Positions 17,015-25,876 of a stretch of 30,152 nt of DNA are shown in pieces. The DNA is taken from positions 1-30,152 of the forward strand of contig JAEZEH010000003.1 of the NCBI GenBank assembly GCA_023417785.1. Direction: 5' to 3'. This DNA comes from Bacteroidota bacterium. Lineage in GTDB: Bacteria > Bacteroidota > Bacteroidia > Cytophagales > Cyclobacteriaceae. Both the position numbers and the translations under genes were made by a program. The notes beneath the pieces are model-generated. The model was not told the DNA's origin and made no database searches. It worked only from the letters and a program-made list of their open reading frames with translations. The number at the start of each line of letters is the position of its first letter. Positions within the stretch are counted from its first letter, which is position 1.

Positions 17015-18031
17015 ATGAAAAAAACCTTCTCTTTAATTGTCCTGTCTTTATTCTTTTTTTATTCCTGCTCCGATGAGGAGATAATTCCAAGACAAACAGA
17101 TTTCCATACGACCGATCTCGCAACCAGTTCTCAATCCTCCGTTTCCGGTCTGACCCGCTTTAGGGTTTCCGATCTGGCAATTCCTTCCGGCGGACTCCCC
17201 GATGCCAGGCAGTTCTATGCTGGAGGAAAGCTACGGGCCAGTACAGCCTATAATCCGTATGGGATCACCAAAGTAAAAAAGAATGGCAGGGATAGAGTTC
17301 GTTTTTACGTGAACCCATCTGCTCAGTCATCATATTTGAATAACAGTCAGTATTCTTATCACCATAGAGCTGAGTTCAGTCGCTGGCCCTGGTGGATCAA
17401 CCATCCCATTGGAACTGAGGAATGGCTTGGGTTCTCATACATATTTCCGTCAACATCCGAGGGATTTACGCAGAATCAAACTCCAGTTAGTATATACCAG
17501 AATCACGCGGGATCAAAGCCAGGTCAGACCTCAAATCCACCCGCTTTTCAGATTGAAATTGCATCTCCCAAGCAAATTAACAGTTCAGATCCGTGGCGCG
17601 GAACCCCGAAAGGCGGCGAACTGATGCTTATCAACAACGTCCGAAAAACACGATACGTTGTGCAAGGGGTTCGTGTTGTTGCAGGAGCGAGGATTGACAT
17701 TGTGATGCAGATTGTTTACGGCCTGGAGAGCAAAGGGGTCTGGAATGTCTGGGTCAATGGCAAGCTAGTGAATATCCCTCCTGGCAACAAAGGAAGCACC
17801 GTCTGGCCGGCGAAATCCAGTTCAGACTTAGTGGTCGGCGGAAACTCAAAACTCGGGCTATACCATCATCGCCTCCGCTATAAGGATGAAGTTACCCGTA
17901 ATGCGTCAAAAGGTCATAAGCAAATGGAAGCGTTCCTCACCGACTGGAATGACGTGATTCGCTCACCGAAGCATTGGGACTACAAAAATAATAACGCCTA
18001 CAACGCAGTTAATACTGCCTCTTATCCATAA
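17015..18031 (+). CDS. lipoprotein resembling jelly-roll polysaccharide lyase (paralog 1)
   Basis: Lipoprotein of 338 aa with lipobox F-F-Y-S-C (Cys18) followed by S-D-E-E, an acidic tag like the surface-export signals of Bacteroidota lipoproteins. After a Ser/Thr-rich linker a single domain runs from S-G-L-T-R-F (about residue 45) to the end. Features include H-H-R-A-E-F-S-R, E-E-W-L-G-F-S-Y-I-F-P, Y-Q-N-H-A-G and K-L-G-L-Y-H-H. R-x-E, Q-x-H and a late G-x-Y recall the catalytic face of jelly-roll lyases (heparin lyase I/glucuronan lyase group, PF14099-like). The enzymatic role is likely but not proved. The start at 17015 fits the signal peptide, and a strong terminator follows. Confidence 0.7.
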   Translation: MKKTFSLIVLSLFFFYSCSDEEIIPRQTDFHTTDLATSSQSSVSGLTRFRVSDLAIPSGGLPDARQFYAGGKLRASTAYNPYGITKVKKNGRDRVRFYVNPSAQSSYLNNSQYSYHHRAEFSRWPWWINHPIGTEEWLGFSYIFPSTSEGFTQNQTPVSIYQNHAGSKPGQTSNPPAFQIEIASPKQINSSDPWRGTPKGGELMLINNVRKTRYVVQGVRVVAGARIDIVMQIVYGLESKGVWNVWVNGKLVNIPPGNKGSTVWPAKSSSDLVVGGNSKLGLYHHRLRYKDEVTRNASKGHKQMEAFLTDWNDVIRSPKHWDYKNNNAYNAVNTASYP

Positions 18032-18054
18032 GTATGGTTTTCGATTTTAAAAAA

Positions 18055-18085
18055 GGAATCCGTCCCCACGGATTCCTTTTTTTTT
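18055..18085 (+). terminator. rho-independent terminator after lyase-like paralog 1
   Basis: Perfect 9-bp stem GGAATCCGT - CCCC - ACGGATTCC followed by nine T residues, starting 24 bases after the stop at 18031. It should separate the first lipoprotein transcript from the second, so the paralogs are probably transcribed independently. Confidence 0.9.
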
Positions 18086-18424
18086 GCCGCAGGAGGCATC
18101 AATGCAGGCCGCACCTTCTCCCCGGAAAATGTCAAAATTCTTCCCGCCGACCGGCCCACCTTACACGTTTGCGCGACGGATTGACTGCGCTATCTATCTC
18201 CCGTACTACGCAGGCCGTTAGTTTCCGTCGTCAAATGGTCGCATAATCAAATGAATGGACAGGGCAGCGCCGTGCCTGTTTTCCTCGTCGTCTGGTCTGA
18301 GGAGTTTGTCCGGAACTCTTACGCATGTCTAATCCGCCAAAACAGCAACCGGTATACCGGCCGTTGGCTTCCCATCTTGCGTCAACAATAACGGAGAGAA
18401 AGGCCCCGAACCTAACCAACCACT
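18086..18424. other. intergenic stretch between the two lyase-like paralogs
   Basis: About 340 bases with no convincing gene. Short frames on both strands give Arg/Cys-rich translations of no known type. It should contain the promoter of paralog 2, but I cannot point to a clear -7 box. Confidence 0.35.
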
Positions 18425-19462
18425 ATGCGTCACATATTTGAACTCTGCTTCGTCTTCTGCCTTTTTATTTCATGTTCCGAGGACGACATCCTTTTACCTG
18501 TAGAACCGGCTGATAATATTGCACAGGAAAAACCGACAACCACCACTAACACCCCCCCGGCCCGGGAAGTGAGCGGACTGACACGCTTCAAAGTTTCTGA
18601 ATTAAATATTCCTTCGGATGGACTTCCGGACGCCAGGCGCTTTTATAAAGACGGTATCCTGCGTGCAAGTACTGCGTACAATCCTCAGGGGATTACAACG
18701 GTCAGGAGAAATAGTCAGACACTGATTCGCTACTATGTTAACCCGACCGATGCGCGCGATTATTTATCTTCCAGTCCCTACAAATATCATCACAGGGCTG
18801 AATTTTCGAGGTATCCCTGGCGTATAAACCATCCGTTACATACAGAGGAGTGGATTGGCTTCTCATACATATTTCCGACCGCGGAAGAGGGCTTCACTTA
18901 TCCGGCTACTCCAGTGAACATTTACCAGAACCACGCAGGGTCGGTCGAAGGGCAAGAATCGAATCCCCCTGCACTCAAACTCGAGATCGCCTACGCCGGC
19001 CAACTCAAAAGTTCCGATCCCTCCCGCCAGACTCCGCTAGGAGGAGAAATCATGATTTGCAATAAAATTCTTGATTATCGGTACGTGGCCCAGGGTGTGC
19101 GCGTAACCCCGGGTTCACGTCTGGATATCGTAATTCAAATCGTTTACGGGTTGGAGTCCAAAGGGCTTTTTAATGTCTGGATCAATGGTAAACTTCAAAC
19201 CTTCCCGGGAACCACAACCCTGCCAGCAGGTAATCGTGGTACTACCGTGTGGCCTGACAATCCGGTTGGTGGCAATTCGAAACTAGGACTCTACCATCAC
19301 TTGCTGCGGTATGATAATCAGGTTGAGGCCAATGCCGAAGCCGGTCACCGCAAAATGGAAATGTTTATGACCGATTGGAACGACGTGATCCGTACACCAG
19401 CTGATTGGGATTATATGGATGACAACGCATTTAAGGCGGTAAGTACCGCGAGTTACTTTTAA
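18425..19462 (+). CDS. lipoprotein resembling jelly-roll polysaccharide lyase (paralog 2)
   Basis: Lipoprotein of 345 aa, lipobox F-I-S-C with Cys17 followed by S-E-D-D. It aligns end to end with the upstream lipoprotein, with more than half the domain identical by eye. Shared blocks include R-A-S-T-A-Y-N-P, Y-H-H-R-A-E-F-S-R, E-E-W-I-G-F-S-Y-I-F-P, I-Y-Q-N-H-A-G, I-V-Y-G-L-E-S-K-G, G-G-N-S-K-L-G-L-Y-H-H and M-T-D-W-N-D-V-I-R. The signal peptide and linker (rich in Thr and Pro) differ strongly, so the duplication is not recent or the linkers evolve quickly. It is probably a surface-exposed carbohydrate-active protein with a slightly different substrate. No SusC/SusD pair is nearby, which is unusual for such enzymes in this phylum. 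Confidence 0.7.
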   Translation: MRHIFELCFVFCLFISCSEDDILLPVEPADNIAQEKPTTTTNTPPAREVSGLTRFKVSELNIPSDGLPDARRFYKDGILRASTAYNPQGITTVRRNSQTLIRYYVNPTDARDYLSSSPYKYHHRAEFSRYPWRINHPLHTEEWIGFSYIFPTAEEGFTYPATPVNIYQNHAGSVEGQESNPPALKLEIAYAGQLKSSDPSRQTPLGGEIMICNKILDYRYVAQGVRVTPGSRLDIVIQIVYGLESKGLFNVWINGKLQTFPGTTTLPAGNRGTTVWPDNPVGGNSKLGLYHHLLRYDNQVEANAEAGHRKMEMFMTDWNDVIRTPADWDYMDDNAFKAVSTASYF

Positions 19463-19804
19463 AACCAAACGACGTTCTTCGACTGGTCGTCCCGGAAACA
19501 AAGCGGCTATTTTTTTATCTCGCGCCTTGAAATGAGCGACTATTGAATTTTTCAACACTTTAGGGCTACACGCGGAAGGATTTATACACCATTTTTTTGT
19601 GCCGGTTTAGCCTTAAAGGTCTGGCGGTCGCTGCAACTTCATCGAGATTACGATAAGCGGTTCTTTTTTACCGATGAATCGTCTGCAAAAGATAAGCATT
19701 AAGACTTCGTTAACAGGTGAGAAATTTCGCAGGGGCGGGCACGACTTTATTAATAACGGAGGCGTATGCAGAAAGTAAGTTTTATAAAACTAAAAAAAAC
19801 GACT
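19463..19804. other. intergenic stretch before the PepSY-like gene
   Basis: About 340 bases with no supported gene. Near its right end is a GGAGG (19758-19762) three bases before an in-frame ATG at 19766, which is an alternative start for the next gene. A weak dyad with GACG/CGTC arms lies at about 19470-19490. Confidence 0.35.
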
Positions 19805-20173
19805 ATGAAAAAAGTATTGGCAGCCCTTTGTCTAATGTGTGGAGCTGTAATCGGCGTAAACGCACAGGAAACAACAACTGACACACAAGATCAGGCAAGC
19901 ACCCGCACTGAAACGCAGGATGCAGCTTCTCAGGATTGGGACAAGAGTGAATACTCCGACAAGGAAATGATTTCCGCAACGGAGCTTCCGACATCTGTTT
20001 CCGAACAATTGCAGGGACAGGATTACACTGGATGGACTATAGGTAACGCCTATAAGAAGGAAAAGGATGGCGAAACTTTCTACGCTGTTGAAATGAAGAA
20101 TGGCGAAGAAACCAAAATGGTTAAGTTCGATGCTCAGGGTAATAAGAAGAAAGAGAAAAATAAGGACAAATAA
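19805..20173 (+). CDS. small secreted PepSY-like protein
   Basis: Protein of 122 aa with a clear signal peptide (MKKVLAALCLMCGAVIGVNAQ), then a Thr/Gln/Asp-rich linker, then a small alpha-beta domain of the PepSY-like type: A-T-E-L-P-T-S-V-S-E-Q-L, Y-T-G-W-T-I-G-N-A-Y, then Y-A-V-E-M-K-N-G-E-E and V-K-F-D-A-Q-G-N. It ends in a Lys-rich tail. Such domains in Bacteroidota are periplasmic with unknown or inhibitor-like roles. An ATG 13 codons earlier (19766) with GGAGG in front is also possible and would simply lengthen the basic N-terminus. A strong terminator follows, so it is probably a monocistronic, well-expressed gene. Confidence 0.8.
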   Translation: MKKVLAALCLMCGAVIGVNAQETTTDTQDQASTRTETQDAASQDWDKSEYSDKEMISATELPTSVSEQLQGQDYTGWTIGNAYKKEKDGETFYAVEMKNGEETKMVKFDAQGNKKKEKNKDK

Positions 20174-20194
20174 TCCTTCTCACACCCAGAATGG

Positions 20195-20231
20195 AAAAGG
20201 TGCCTTGAGAGAGGCACCTTTTCTTTTTTTT
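20195..20231 (+). terminator. rho-independent terminator after the PepSY-like gene
   Basis: An 11-bp perfect stem AAAAGGTGCCT - TGAGAG - AGGCACCTTTT followed by C and a run of eight T. It starts 21 bases after the stop at 20173. Confidence 0.92.
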
Positions 20232-20464
20232 GGAACCATTTCCTTTTCGCTGAAGTAATTCGCTCACCTGGCATTGAAAGTCTTATTGGACACAAGTGAT
20301 TTGGAAGCCCTCGTTTTCTTAGAGGAGCTAAGCCAGGGTACGCAGCAAACACCCCTACAAGCCAACGCCCGATAAAATAATACATGAATATTCGGGTTTA
20401 TCGTTTACGATAATTGACTGAAAGGTCCTATTTTTAACTATTAATGTCTTAAAAATGGGGTGTC

Positions 20465-20923
20465 ATGACTGATCAGCAATTGGAAGAAGAACTAAATGTA
20501 CTGGTGGCGGACGACGATAGTGACGATTTCGAAGTTCTTTCTGAAGCTATCGGGAGTCTACCCCTCAGAATCGTCCTGACCCGAGCGGAAAACGGCGACG
20601 TGCTGATGAGACTTATTCACGAAAAGATTCCTGATCTGTTGATTCTTGATATCATTCTTCCTTGCCGGGACGGCCGGGATTGTATTCGTGAAATTCGTAG
20701 CGACAAGAAATTCGATTCTCTGCCGATAATTATTTATACATCCCTAAAGGACGCCGACACTATCGAATTTTGTTATCGGTGGGGAACAAACATCTATGTT
20801 CACAAGCCGCATTCTTACACCGATATCGCCGAAATCGTGAAAAAGATATTTACAGTGAACTGGAAAAAGCTTCGTTACTATCCCGCCCGGGATGAATACG
20901 TCATTAACCCTCAACGAGTCTAA
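20465..20923 (+). CDS. single-domain response regulator receiver
   Basis: Receiver-only protein of 152 aa. V-L-V-A-D-D-D-S-D-D is the acidic pocket, phosphorylatable Asp62 lies in L-L-I-L-D-I-I-L-P, I-I-Y-T-S carries the switch Thr/Ser, and the Lys is in Y-V-H-K-P-H. It has a C-terminal tail ending in Y-V-I-N-P-Q-R-V. It is likely the partner of the CHASE3 histidine kinase about 100 bases downstream, although that kinase lacks a fused receiver. A Cys where many receivers have Met or Gly (L-P-C-R-D-G) is a small peculiarity. Confidence 0.9.
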   Translation: MTDQQLEEELNVLVADDDSDDFEVLSEAIGSLPLRIVLTRAENGDVLMRLIHEKIPDLLILDIILPCRDGRDCIREIRSDKKFDSLPIIIYTSLKDADTIEFCYRWGTNIYVHKPHSYTDIAEIVKKIFTVNWKKLRYYPARDEYVINPQRV

Positions 20924-21023
20924 AGATTTTCCCTGGAGCCCTTTAAGGTTTTAGGCGGAGTTACGAGCGACCGATAAATTATGCGCTCCGCGTAATGATC
21001 CCTGTAATCCTGACGAAACCGGT

Positions 21024-23279
21024 TTGGGTAGTTGCCACCTACATATTATATTAAGCCTTTTACCATTGGCATCTGCATCGTTATATGGTCGCGGCTCATT
21101 ACGGGCGGCACAAATCGCTGTGATCTCCACCGGCGTCATTATGCTTGTCCTTTCCCTCGTGTCGTACCTTCGTATCCAGAAGTTAATTAGTCTTTCGAAC
21201 AGTCTTCACAATACAAGCGAAATAAAGCTTCAGCTTGAAAGCACCTATTCGAACCTGCGCGATGCCGATGGCGCTTTGAAAAGCTTTCTACTCAGCCGTG
21301 ACAGCACACACTACCACAAGTTCGTGCAGCGGTCACAGGTTGCCTCGGCGGGCGTGACAAGTCTTAAGGACATGATGTGGCGTCCCGCGCTTAAGGCTCA
21401 AATGGAAAATCTGGACAGTGTTGTTGGCGTGCGAGATGCCATCATGCTCGAATTCATCAATGACCATCAACGCCACAACGACTATCTAGGCCGGATACGC
21501 AGCATCAATGACTACATCGACAATCAGATTGACACCATATCAGCAGCTGTTGAAACTCAGGAGGGCGACCAGATCTCGCGAAAACAAGCTGTAGAACAAC
21601 TCACACCTTTCTTGCTATTGGCAATTCAGGTAGTGATTGTAATTGTCCTGTTCTTGGCCTACCGGTTTATCGCAAAAGAATTGCGAAACAGGCAGTTGAT
21701 CCTGGGTGAATTAAAGATCACCAATAGTGAGCTCAACCGGAGTTTTCTTGAAATGAAAAAACAGAAGGATTTCATTCAGGCTATCCTCGATTCGTCCTTC
21801 AGCCTGATAGCGGTATATGATCTTGAAGGAAGGTTCATCTCTTTTAACCGGCAATGTGAAGAGCAGTTTAGCAAAAAGGCTGACGAGGTACTGGGCAAGA
21901 GCTATCTGGAGGCCTTTCCCGGAGAGCAGAATTCTTCCGCGTATCGCGACCTGCAGCGGGCCTTGAATGGCGACGCTGTATACACCGAAAATTTCGAGGC
22001 CGTCGCTCCCGGACGTTTCTTCCAAAGTCACACTGTTCCCGTTAAGGATTCTAACGGGAATCCACTTTACATCGTAGCCATTGCCCATGAGATTACGCCA
22101 ATCGTCAGCGTAGCCCGCGATCTCCGCGAAGCAAATGACGCCCTGGTAAGACAAAACCAATTTGCCGAAACCTTGCTAAATGCTTCGATAGACGCCATCT
22201 GTGTATTCGATACATCACTCAATTTTCTTTCGTTCAACAGGGCAGCCAGTGAAATTTTCGACATCAGGCCCGACATGCTTGGAAAGGCGTTCACGGAGGC
22301 ATACCCCAAGGCCGTCGGATCGAAGACCCATCTTGGCTTACTTGCGGCCGTCGAAGGCGTAGCTACCACCAAACTAAAACATAAATCTGTTGTAGTCGAC
22401 AAAACGTTCGAATCGTTTTTTATTCCTTTGAAAGCCAATGACCAGGTGTACGCTGTAATGCTTATCCACCATGATGTTACAGACTTCGTTGAGGCTTCAG
22501 AGGCACTTCACGAAAAGAATACGGAACTTGAACGAAGCAATAGTGAACTTGAGCAATTTGCCTTTATTGCCAGCCATGACCTGCAGGAACCCCTAAGAAA
22601 GATTCAAACGTTCACGTCAATAATCGGGGAAGAAAACATCGAAGCCTCCAGGCGAAACAATTACGTAAGGAAGATAAATGCTGCCAGCGCCCGTATGAGC
22701 GAACTTATCCGCAACGTCCTGGACTTCTCAAAGGTACGCCTCGTAAAGCCCGAATTCGAAGACGTAGATCTGAATGCCGTTATACGTCAGGCGATGATAG
22801 AACAGGAGTTACTATTGAATGAGAAAGGCGGGCGCATTGAGTTCGCGGTCCTTCCCGTTGTAAAAGGCTCATTTCCACAACTCGTGCAGTTGTTTTCCAA
22901 TCTTCTGGAAAACGCCGTTAAGTTTACCGTCGTGCCTCCGGAAGTTACGATAACCGCAGAGGTAGTTTCGGAAAATACCGCAACAACAAAACAAGTCGTC
23001 GACTATCACAAAATTTCGGTAACAGACAACGGGATAGGATTTCCCGCTAAGTACAAGGATCACATCTTCGAAGTATTCAAGCGACTTCATTCCCAAAACG
23101 AATTCAAGGGTACTGGTATCGGTCTGGCTATCTGCAAACGGGTTGTCACCAATCATGAGGGCTTCATTTCAGTTCAAAGCGAAGTAGGCAAAGGGAGTAC
23201 ATTTTCTATATATCTGCCATTGGTTCAGAAAGGAGAATCAGAACCTGTTCTGGAGACTCAAACCGGAAAAATACCTTAG
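21024..23279 (+). CDS. CHASE3-PAS-PAS sensor histidine kinase
   Basis: Membrane histidine kinase of up to 751 aa. TM1 at about residues 30-50 is followed by a CHASE3-type helical sensor (about 55-190) with L-R-D-A-D-G-A-L-K-S-F-L-L-S-R. TM2 is at about 195-216, with PAS domains at about 250-360 and 378-490. HisKA has His518 in S-H-D-L-Q-E-P-L-R-K-I, and the HATPase has an N-box (N-L-L-E-N-A-V-K-F), Asp668 in DNGIGF and a GTGIGL lid. This Gln-Glu-Pro H-box is common in Bacteroidota and in phytochrome-like kinases. The start is uncertain: no ATG precedes TM1, and TTG 21024, TTG 21066 or GTG 21120 are possible. It ends overlapping the convergent transporter gene by four bases. Confidence 0.92.
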   Translation: MGSCHLHIILSLLPLASASLYGRGSLRAAQIAVISTGVIMLVLSLVSYLRIQKLISLSNSLHNTSEIKLQLESTYSNLRDADGALKSFLLSRDSTHYHKFVQRSQVASAGVTSLKDMMWRPALKAQMENLDSVVGVRDAIMLEFINDHQRHNDYLGRIRSINDYIDNQIDTISAAVETQEGDQISRKQAVEQLTPFLLLAIQVVIVIVLFLAYRFIAKELRNRQLILGELKITNSELNRSFLEMKKQKDFIQAILDSSFSLIAVYDLEGRFISFNRQCEEQFSKKADEVLGKSYLEAFPGEQNSSAYRDLQRALNGDAVYTENFEAVAPGRFFQSHTVPVKDSNGNPLYIVAIAHEITPIVSVARDLREANDALVRQNQFAETLLNASIDAICVFDTSLNFLSFNRAASEIFDIRPDMLGKAFTEAYPKAVGSKTHLGLLAAVEGVATTKLKHKSVVVDKTFESFFIPLKANDQVYAVMLIHHDVTDFVEASEALHEKNTELERSNSELEQFAFIASHDLQEPLRKIQTFTSIIGEENIEASRRNNYVRKINAASARMSELIRNVLDFSKVRLVKPEFEDVDLNAVIRQAMIEQELLLNEKGGRIEFAVLPVVKGSFPQLVQLFSNLLENAVKFTVVPPEVTITAEVVSENTATTKQVVDYHKISVTDNGIGFPAKYKDHIFEVFKRLHSQNEFKGTGIGLAICKRVVTNHEGFISVQSEVGKGSTFSIYLPLVQKGESEPVLETQTGKIP

Positions 23280-24283
23280 GCTCCTGCTAACTTTGAATAT
23301 ACGATCAACCCAAGACCAGTCAGGAAACAAAAGAACATTATGGCAAGGAGAATATTTGTTCCCCTGGGACCCGAATCGAATTCCTTCCAGACAAACACCC
23401 CCCACAGTGCGGCTACGAGCACTGCCCCCTGACCCAATCCATATGAAATAGCAGGTCCTGCCTTTTCGGCGGCGATTATACTGAACGTCATGCCAACACA
23501 CCAGATCAATCCGCCAAGAATGCCGGTAAGATGGGTGGGGGCGTCGCCTCTGAAATAGTCGCGATAGGAAACTGGTTCACCTTCCACTGGCCTCCTCATA
23601 AGAACTGTATTGAAAACTATGTTACTAAGAAAAATACCAACTGAGAAAATAACGAGGGCAGTGTACGGAGTAAGTTTGCCAGCTTCAGGATGTGAAAAGT
23701 TTTGCGCCATTGCGTCGACTACAAATCCGTAAAATTGCGCCATCAACACGCCTGCAACAACAGAAATAACCAGCCCTTTGACTGGGACGTTGCCTTCATT
23801 ACGACGCAGTCTTCGGTAGGCGATGGCGTTGACGACGACTCCAACCGAAATCAGAAGTACGCCCATAAAGATCAACGCAAAATTTCCCGACGGAATCCGA
23901 ATGTAGTTATTCACCACACCCCAGATCAGTGCTATGCCTATCCCTACCGGAAAGGCGACTGATAAACCGGCAATTGAAATCGCTACAATAAGAAGAATGT
24001 TTGCCAGATTGAAAATGACACCGCCGAGGAATGCCGCCAACAAACTGGCTCCATCCGCCTGGCTAAGATCACTCATGAAATTCCGGCCATCCTCGCCGTA
24101 GCTTCCCAACGTAAAGGCAAACACGAGTGCCGTAAGCAGAATACCAATGACGTAGTCCCAGTAAAACAATTCAGGCCTCCACGTTCGCGCGGCGAGTTTT
24201 TGTGTATTGCCCCACGAGCCCCAACACAGCATCGTGACAACACAAAACAAGACGGCGGTAAAATAATTCTGAACAATGAACAT
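23276..24283 (-). CDS. GRP/RhaT-like sugar permease (DMT superfamily)
   Basis: Integral membrane protein of 335 aa with about ten hydrophobic helices. Landmarks are an N-terminal W-G-S-W-G-N-T-Q-K-L and W-R-P-E-L-F-Y-W-D-Y, a loop with R-R-L-R-R-N-E, and the C-terminal G-G-L-I-W-C-V-G and W-G-V-F-V-W-K-E-F. This fits the glucose/ribose porter and rhamnose-symporter families of the drug/metabolite transporter superfamily; plant ureide permeases are distantly similar. It is the last gene of a reverse-strand trio, 11 bases after the ADP-ribosylglycohydrolase gene, so it probably imports the pentose or nucleoside released by that enzyme. Substrate identity is inferred from context. Confidence 0.8.
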   Translation of the reverse strand: MFIVQNYFTAVLFCVVTMLCWGSWGNTQKLAARTWRPELFYWDYVIGILLTALVFAFTLGSYGEDGRNFMSDLSQADGASLLAAFLGGVIFNLANILLIVAISIAGLSVAFPVGIGIALIWGVVNNYIRIPSGNFALIFMGVLLISVGVVVNAIAYRRLRRNEGNVPVKGLVISVVAGVLMAQFYGFVVDAMAQNFSHPEAGKLTPYTALVIFSVGIFLSNIVFNTVLMRRPVEGEPVSYRDYFRGDAPTHLTGILGGLIWCVGMTFSIIAAEKAGPAISYGLGQGAVLVAALWGVFVWKEFDSGPRGTNILLAIMFFCFLTGLGLIVYSKLAGA

Positions 24284-24294
24284 GCAGCAAATTA

Positions 24295-25857
24295 TTATGT
24301 TCCCGTTTGAGGGGGTGACTCTTTCGAGTAAATGATTATATCCTGTATTCTGACAGGATTCTTTCCATCGGGATTCAGCAACCTCAGTTCGGCCGAATGT
24401 TTTCGTTCCGGCAGTTTATATTTCCAGCACAATTCATAACGACGTGTGGTAAAGCTGGCCGGGAGTTCAATACTCTCCACCATCTGTCCATTGAGATATA
24501 ACTCAGCGCGGCCTATGTAGTCTGACTCCGGACGGTCGGGATTTACACCACCGCGTACAACGAATCCGTTGCCCTCAAAAGAAAAAGTAAGACTTTGTGT
24601 AAGGTTGGTGTGAACATCAATCTTTTCCTTTGGATAATGTCCTTCGAAACTTTGTTCAAACTGAACGGGTAGAGGTCTCTGGACAGGAATAGAAATCTGG
24701 TCCCCGTTAACCGATCCCCCGTGCTTGTGGATGTTTTGCAGTGCGTGGTCAAATCCCATTTCGTATACATCGACCAGGGCAATATTGGTATACTTAAATT
24801 TCAATGATTCTGCCTCTTTCAACCCGTTCTTCCATCCGGGTGGTATTTTTTCGTACCCGAGAATAGTCCCCAGAATTCCTCCGGCAGTCGAAGGATTACA
24901 ATCCGAATCCTGCCCGGCCCGTGTGCTGATTTCAAGTGTTTTCGTAAAATCCCCTTCTCCATAGAGCAACCCAAGAACGACATACGCAGCATTGACTGTC
25001 GCGTCAATATTGAATGCTGAAAAAACTCCGTCGGGACAGCCGATATCTTCGGAATATTTTTTCTGGATCTCGAACCAGGTTTGTTTCCAGTCGTCGGGAT
25101 ATTGATCATGCCATTGGATCACGTCGTGTATAACCCGATAAAAATGCGACTCCCCGGGGATCGTCTTTAATGCCTCGCGCACCACGGTATTGACATCACC
25201 CGTAGTAAAGGCTAGTGCATACATTGCACCCACGTAAACGCCACCATACCACCCATCTCCGTAATTCATGATATGGCCAACTTTGTCGCTGATTTGCGAT
25301 GCGGCGTTGGGCATTCCGGGCGACATGAGTCCGGCGAAGTCGGACTCAATCTGGTAGTCGATACAATCAGCGTGCGGATTATTCATCCAGTGACCTGAAT
25401 GCGGTGGCGGGATGCCGTGCAGAATATTGTATCGCCCCGCCTGATTGGCATGCCACAGCATATACTCCGCGTTGGCGTATGCCTGCGCGAATTCACCGAC
25501 AGGTGCATCGAGTCCATGCTTTTCGAATACCTCAACAAACGTGAGATCCATATAAATGTCGTCATACAAGCCGGGATTTTTCTCCATTGTTTGCCGGATA
25601 TATCCATCGTACCACTTAATCTGGTGATAGTCCTGAATAAAGGTCCCGTTAAACCGGAACTCGGTGGGCCCTCCAAAGGTAACGCCGATGGTCTGACCTG
25701 CCCACCCACCTTTGATTTTATCTTTCAGATCGTGTTGTGTTAAAGTAATTGTGTCGGGAATAGTCTGCGACATATCTTTTTTGGCTGTATCCTCATTGCA
25801 GGACCAAACAATCACACAAATAATGAGAGTAAGCGTACGGAGTATATTTTCGCGCAT
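24295..25857 (-). CDS. ADP-ribosylglycohydrolase-family lipoprotein
   Basis: Protein of 520 aa with a lipoprotein signal, lipobox V-W-S-C (Cys20) followed by N-E-D, so it lies outside the inner membrane. The main domain (about 45-395) is of the ADP-ribosylglycohydrolase fold: G-G-W-A-G-Q at the start, Y-D-D-I-Y-M-D acting as the first metal/catalytic acid cluster, and A-G-Q-D-S-D-C-N near residue 325 as the second cluster, followed by G-G-I-L-G-T-I-L-G. The C-terminal part (about 405-515) is beta-rich and resembles a carbohydrate-binding module, ending in R-I-Q-D-I-I-I-Y. It lies between ribokinase and a sugar permease, suggesting release of ribose from a ribosylated compound. The start was set at the ATG at 25857 because it gives the lipoprotein signal. 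Confidence 0.87.
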   Translation of the reverse strand: MRENILRTLTLIICVIVWSCNEDTAKKDMSQTIPDTITLTQHDLKDKIKGGWAGQTIGVTFGGPTEFRFNGTFIQDYHQIKWYDGYIRQTMEKNPGLYDDIYMDLTFVEVFEKHGLDAPVGEFAQAYANAEYMLWHANQAGRYNILHGIPPPHSGHWMNNPHADCIDYQIESDFAGLMSPGMPNAASQISDKVGHIMNYGDGWYGGVYVGAMYALAFTTGDVNTVVREALKTIPGESHFYRVIHDVIQWHDQYPDDWKQTWFEIQKKYSEDIGCPDGVFSAFNIDATVNAAYVVLGLLYGEGDFTKTLEISTRAGQDSDCNPSTAGGILGTILGYEKIPPGWKNGLKEAESLKFKYTNIALVDVYEMGFDHALQNIHKHGGSVNGDQISIPVQRPLPVQFEQSFEGHYPKEKIDVHTNLTQSLTFSFEGNGFVVRGGVNPDRPESDYIGRAELYLNGQMVESIELPASFTTRRYELCWKYKLPERKHSAELRLLNPDGKNPVRIQDIIIYSKESPPQTGT

Positions 25858-25876
25858 AGTCTTGTCGTTGTTTCTG

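Noticed and set aside
20978..20996. Imperfect dyad ATTATGCG-ctc-CGCGTAAT before the CHASE3 kinase
   Set aside because: One mismatch in short arms and no promoter or regulator link; could be chance.
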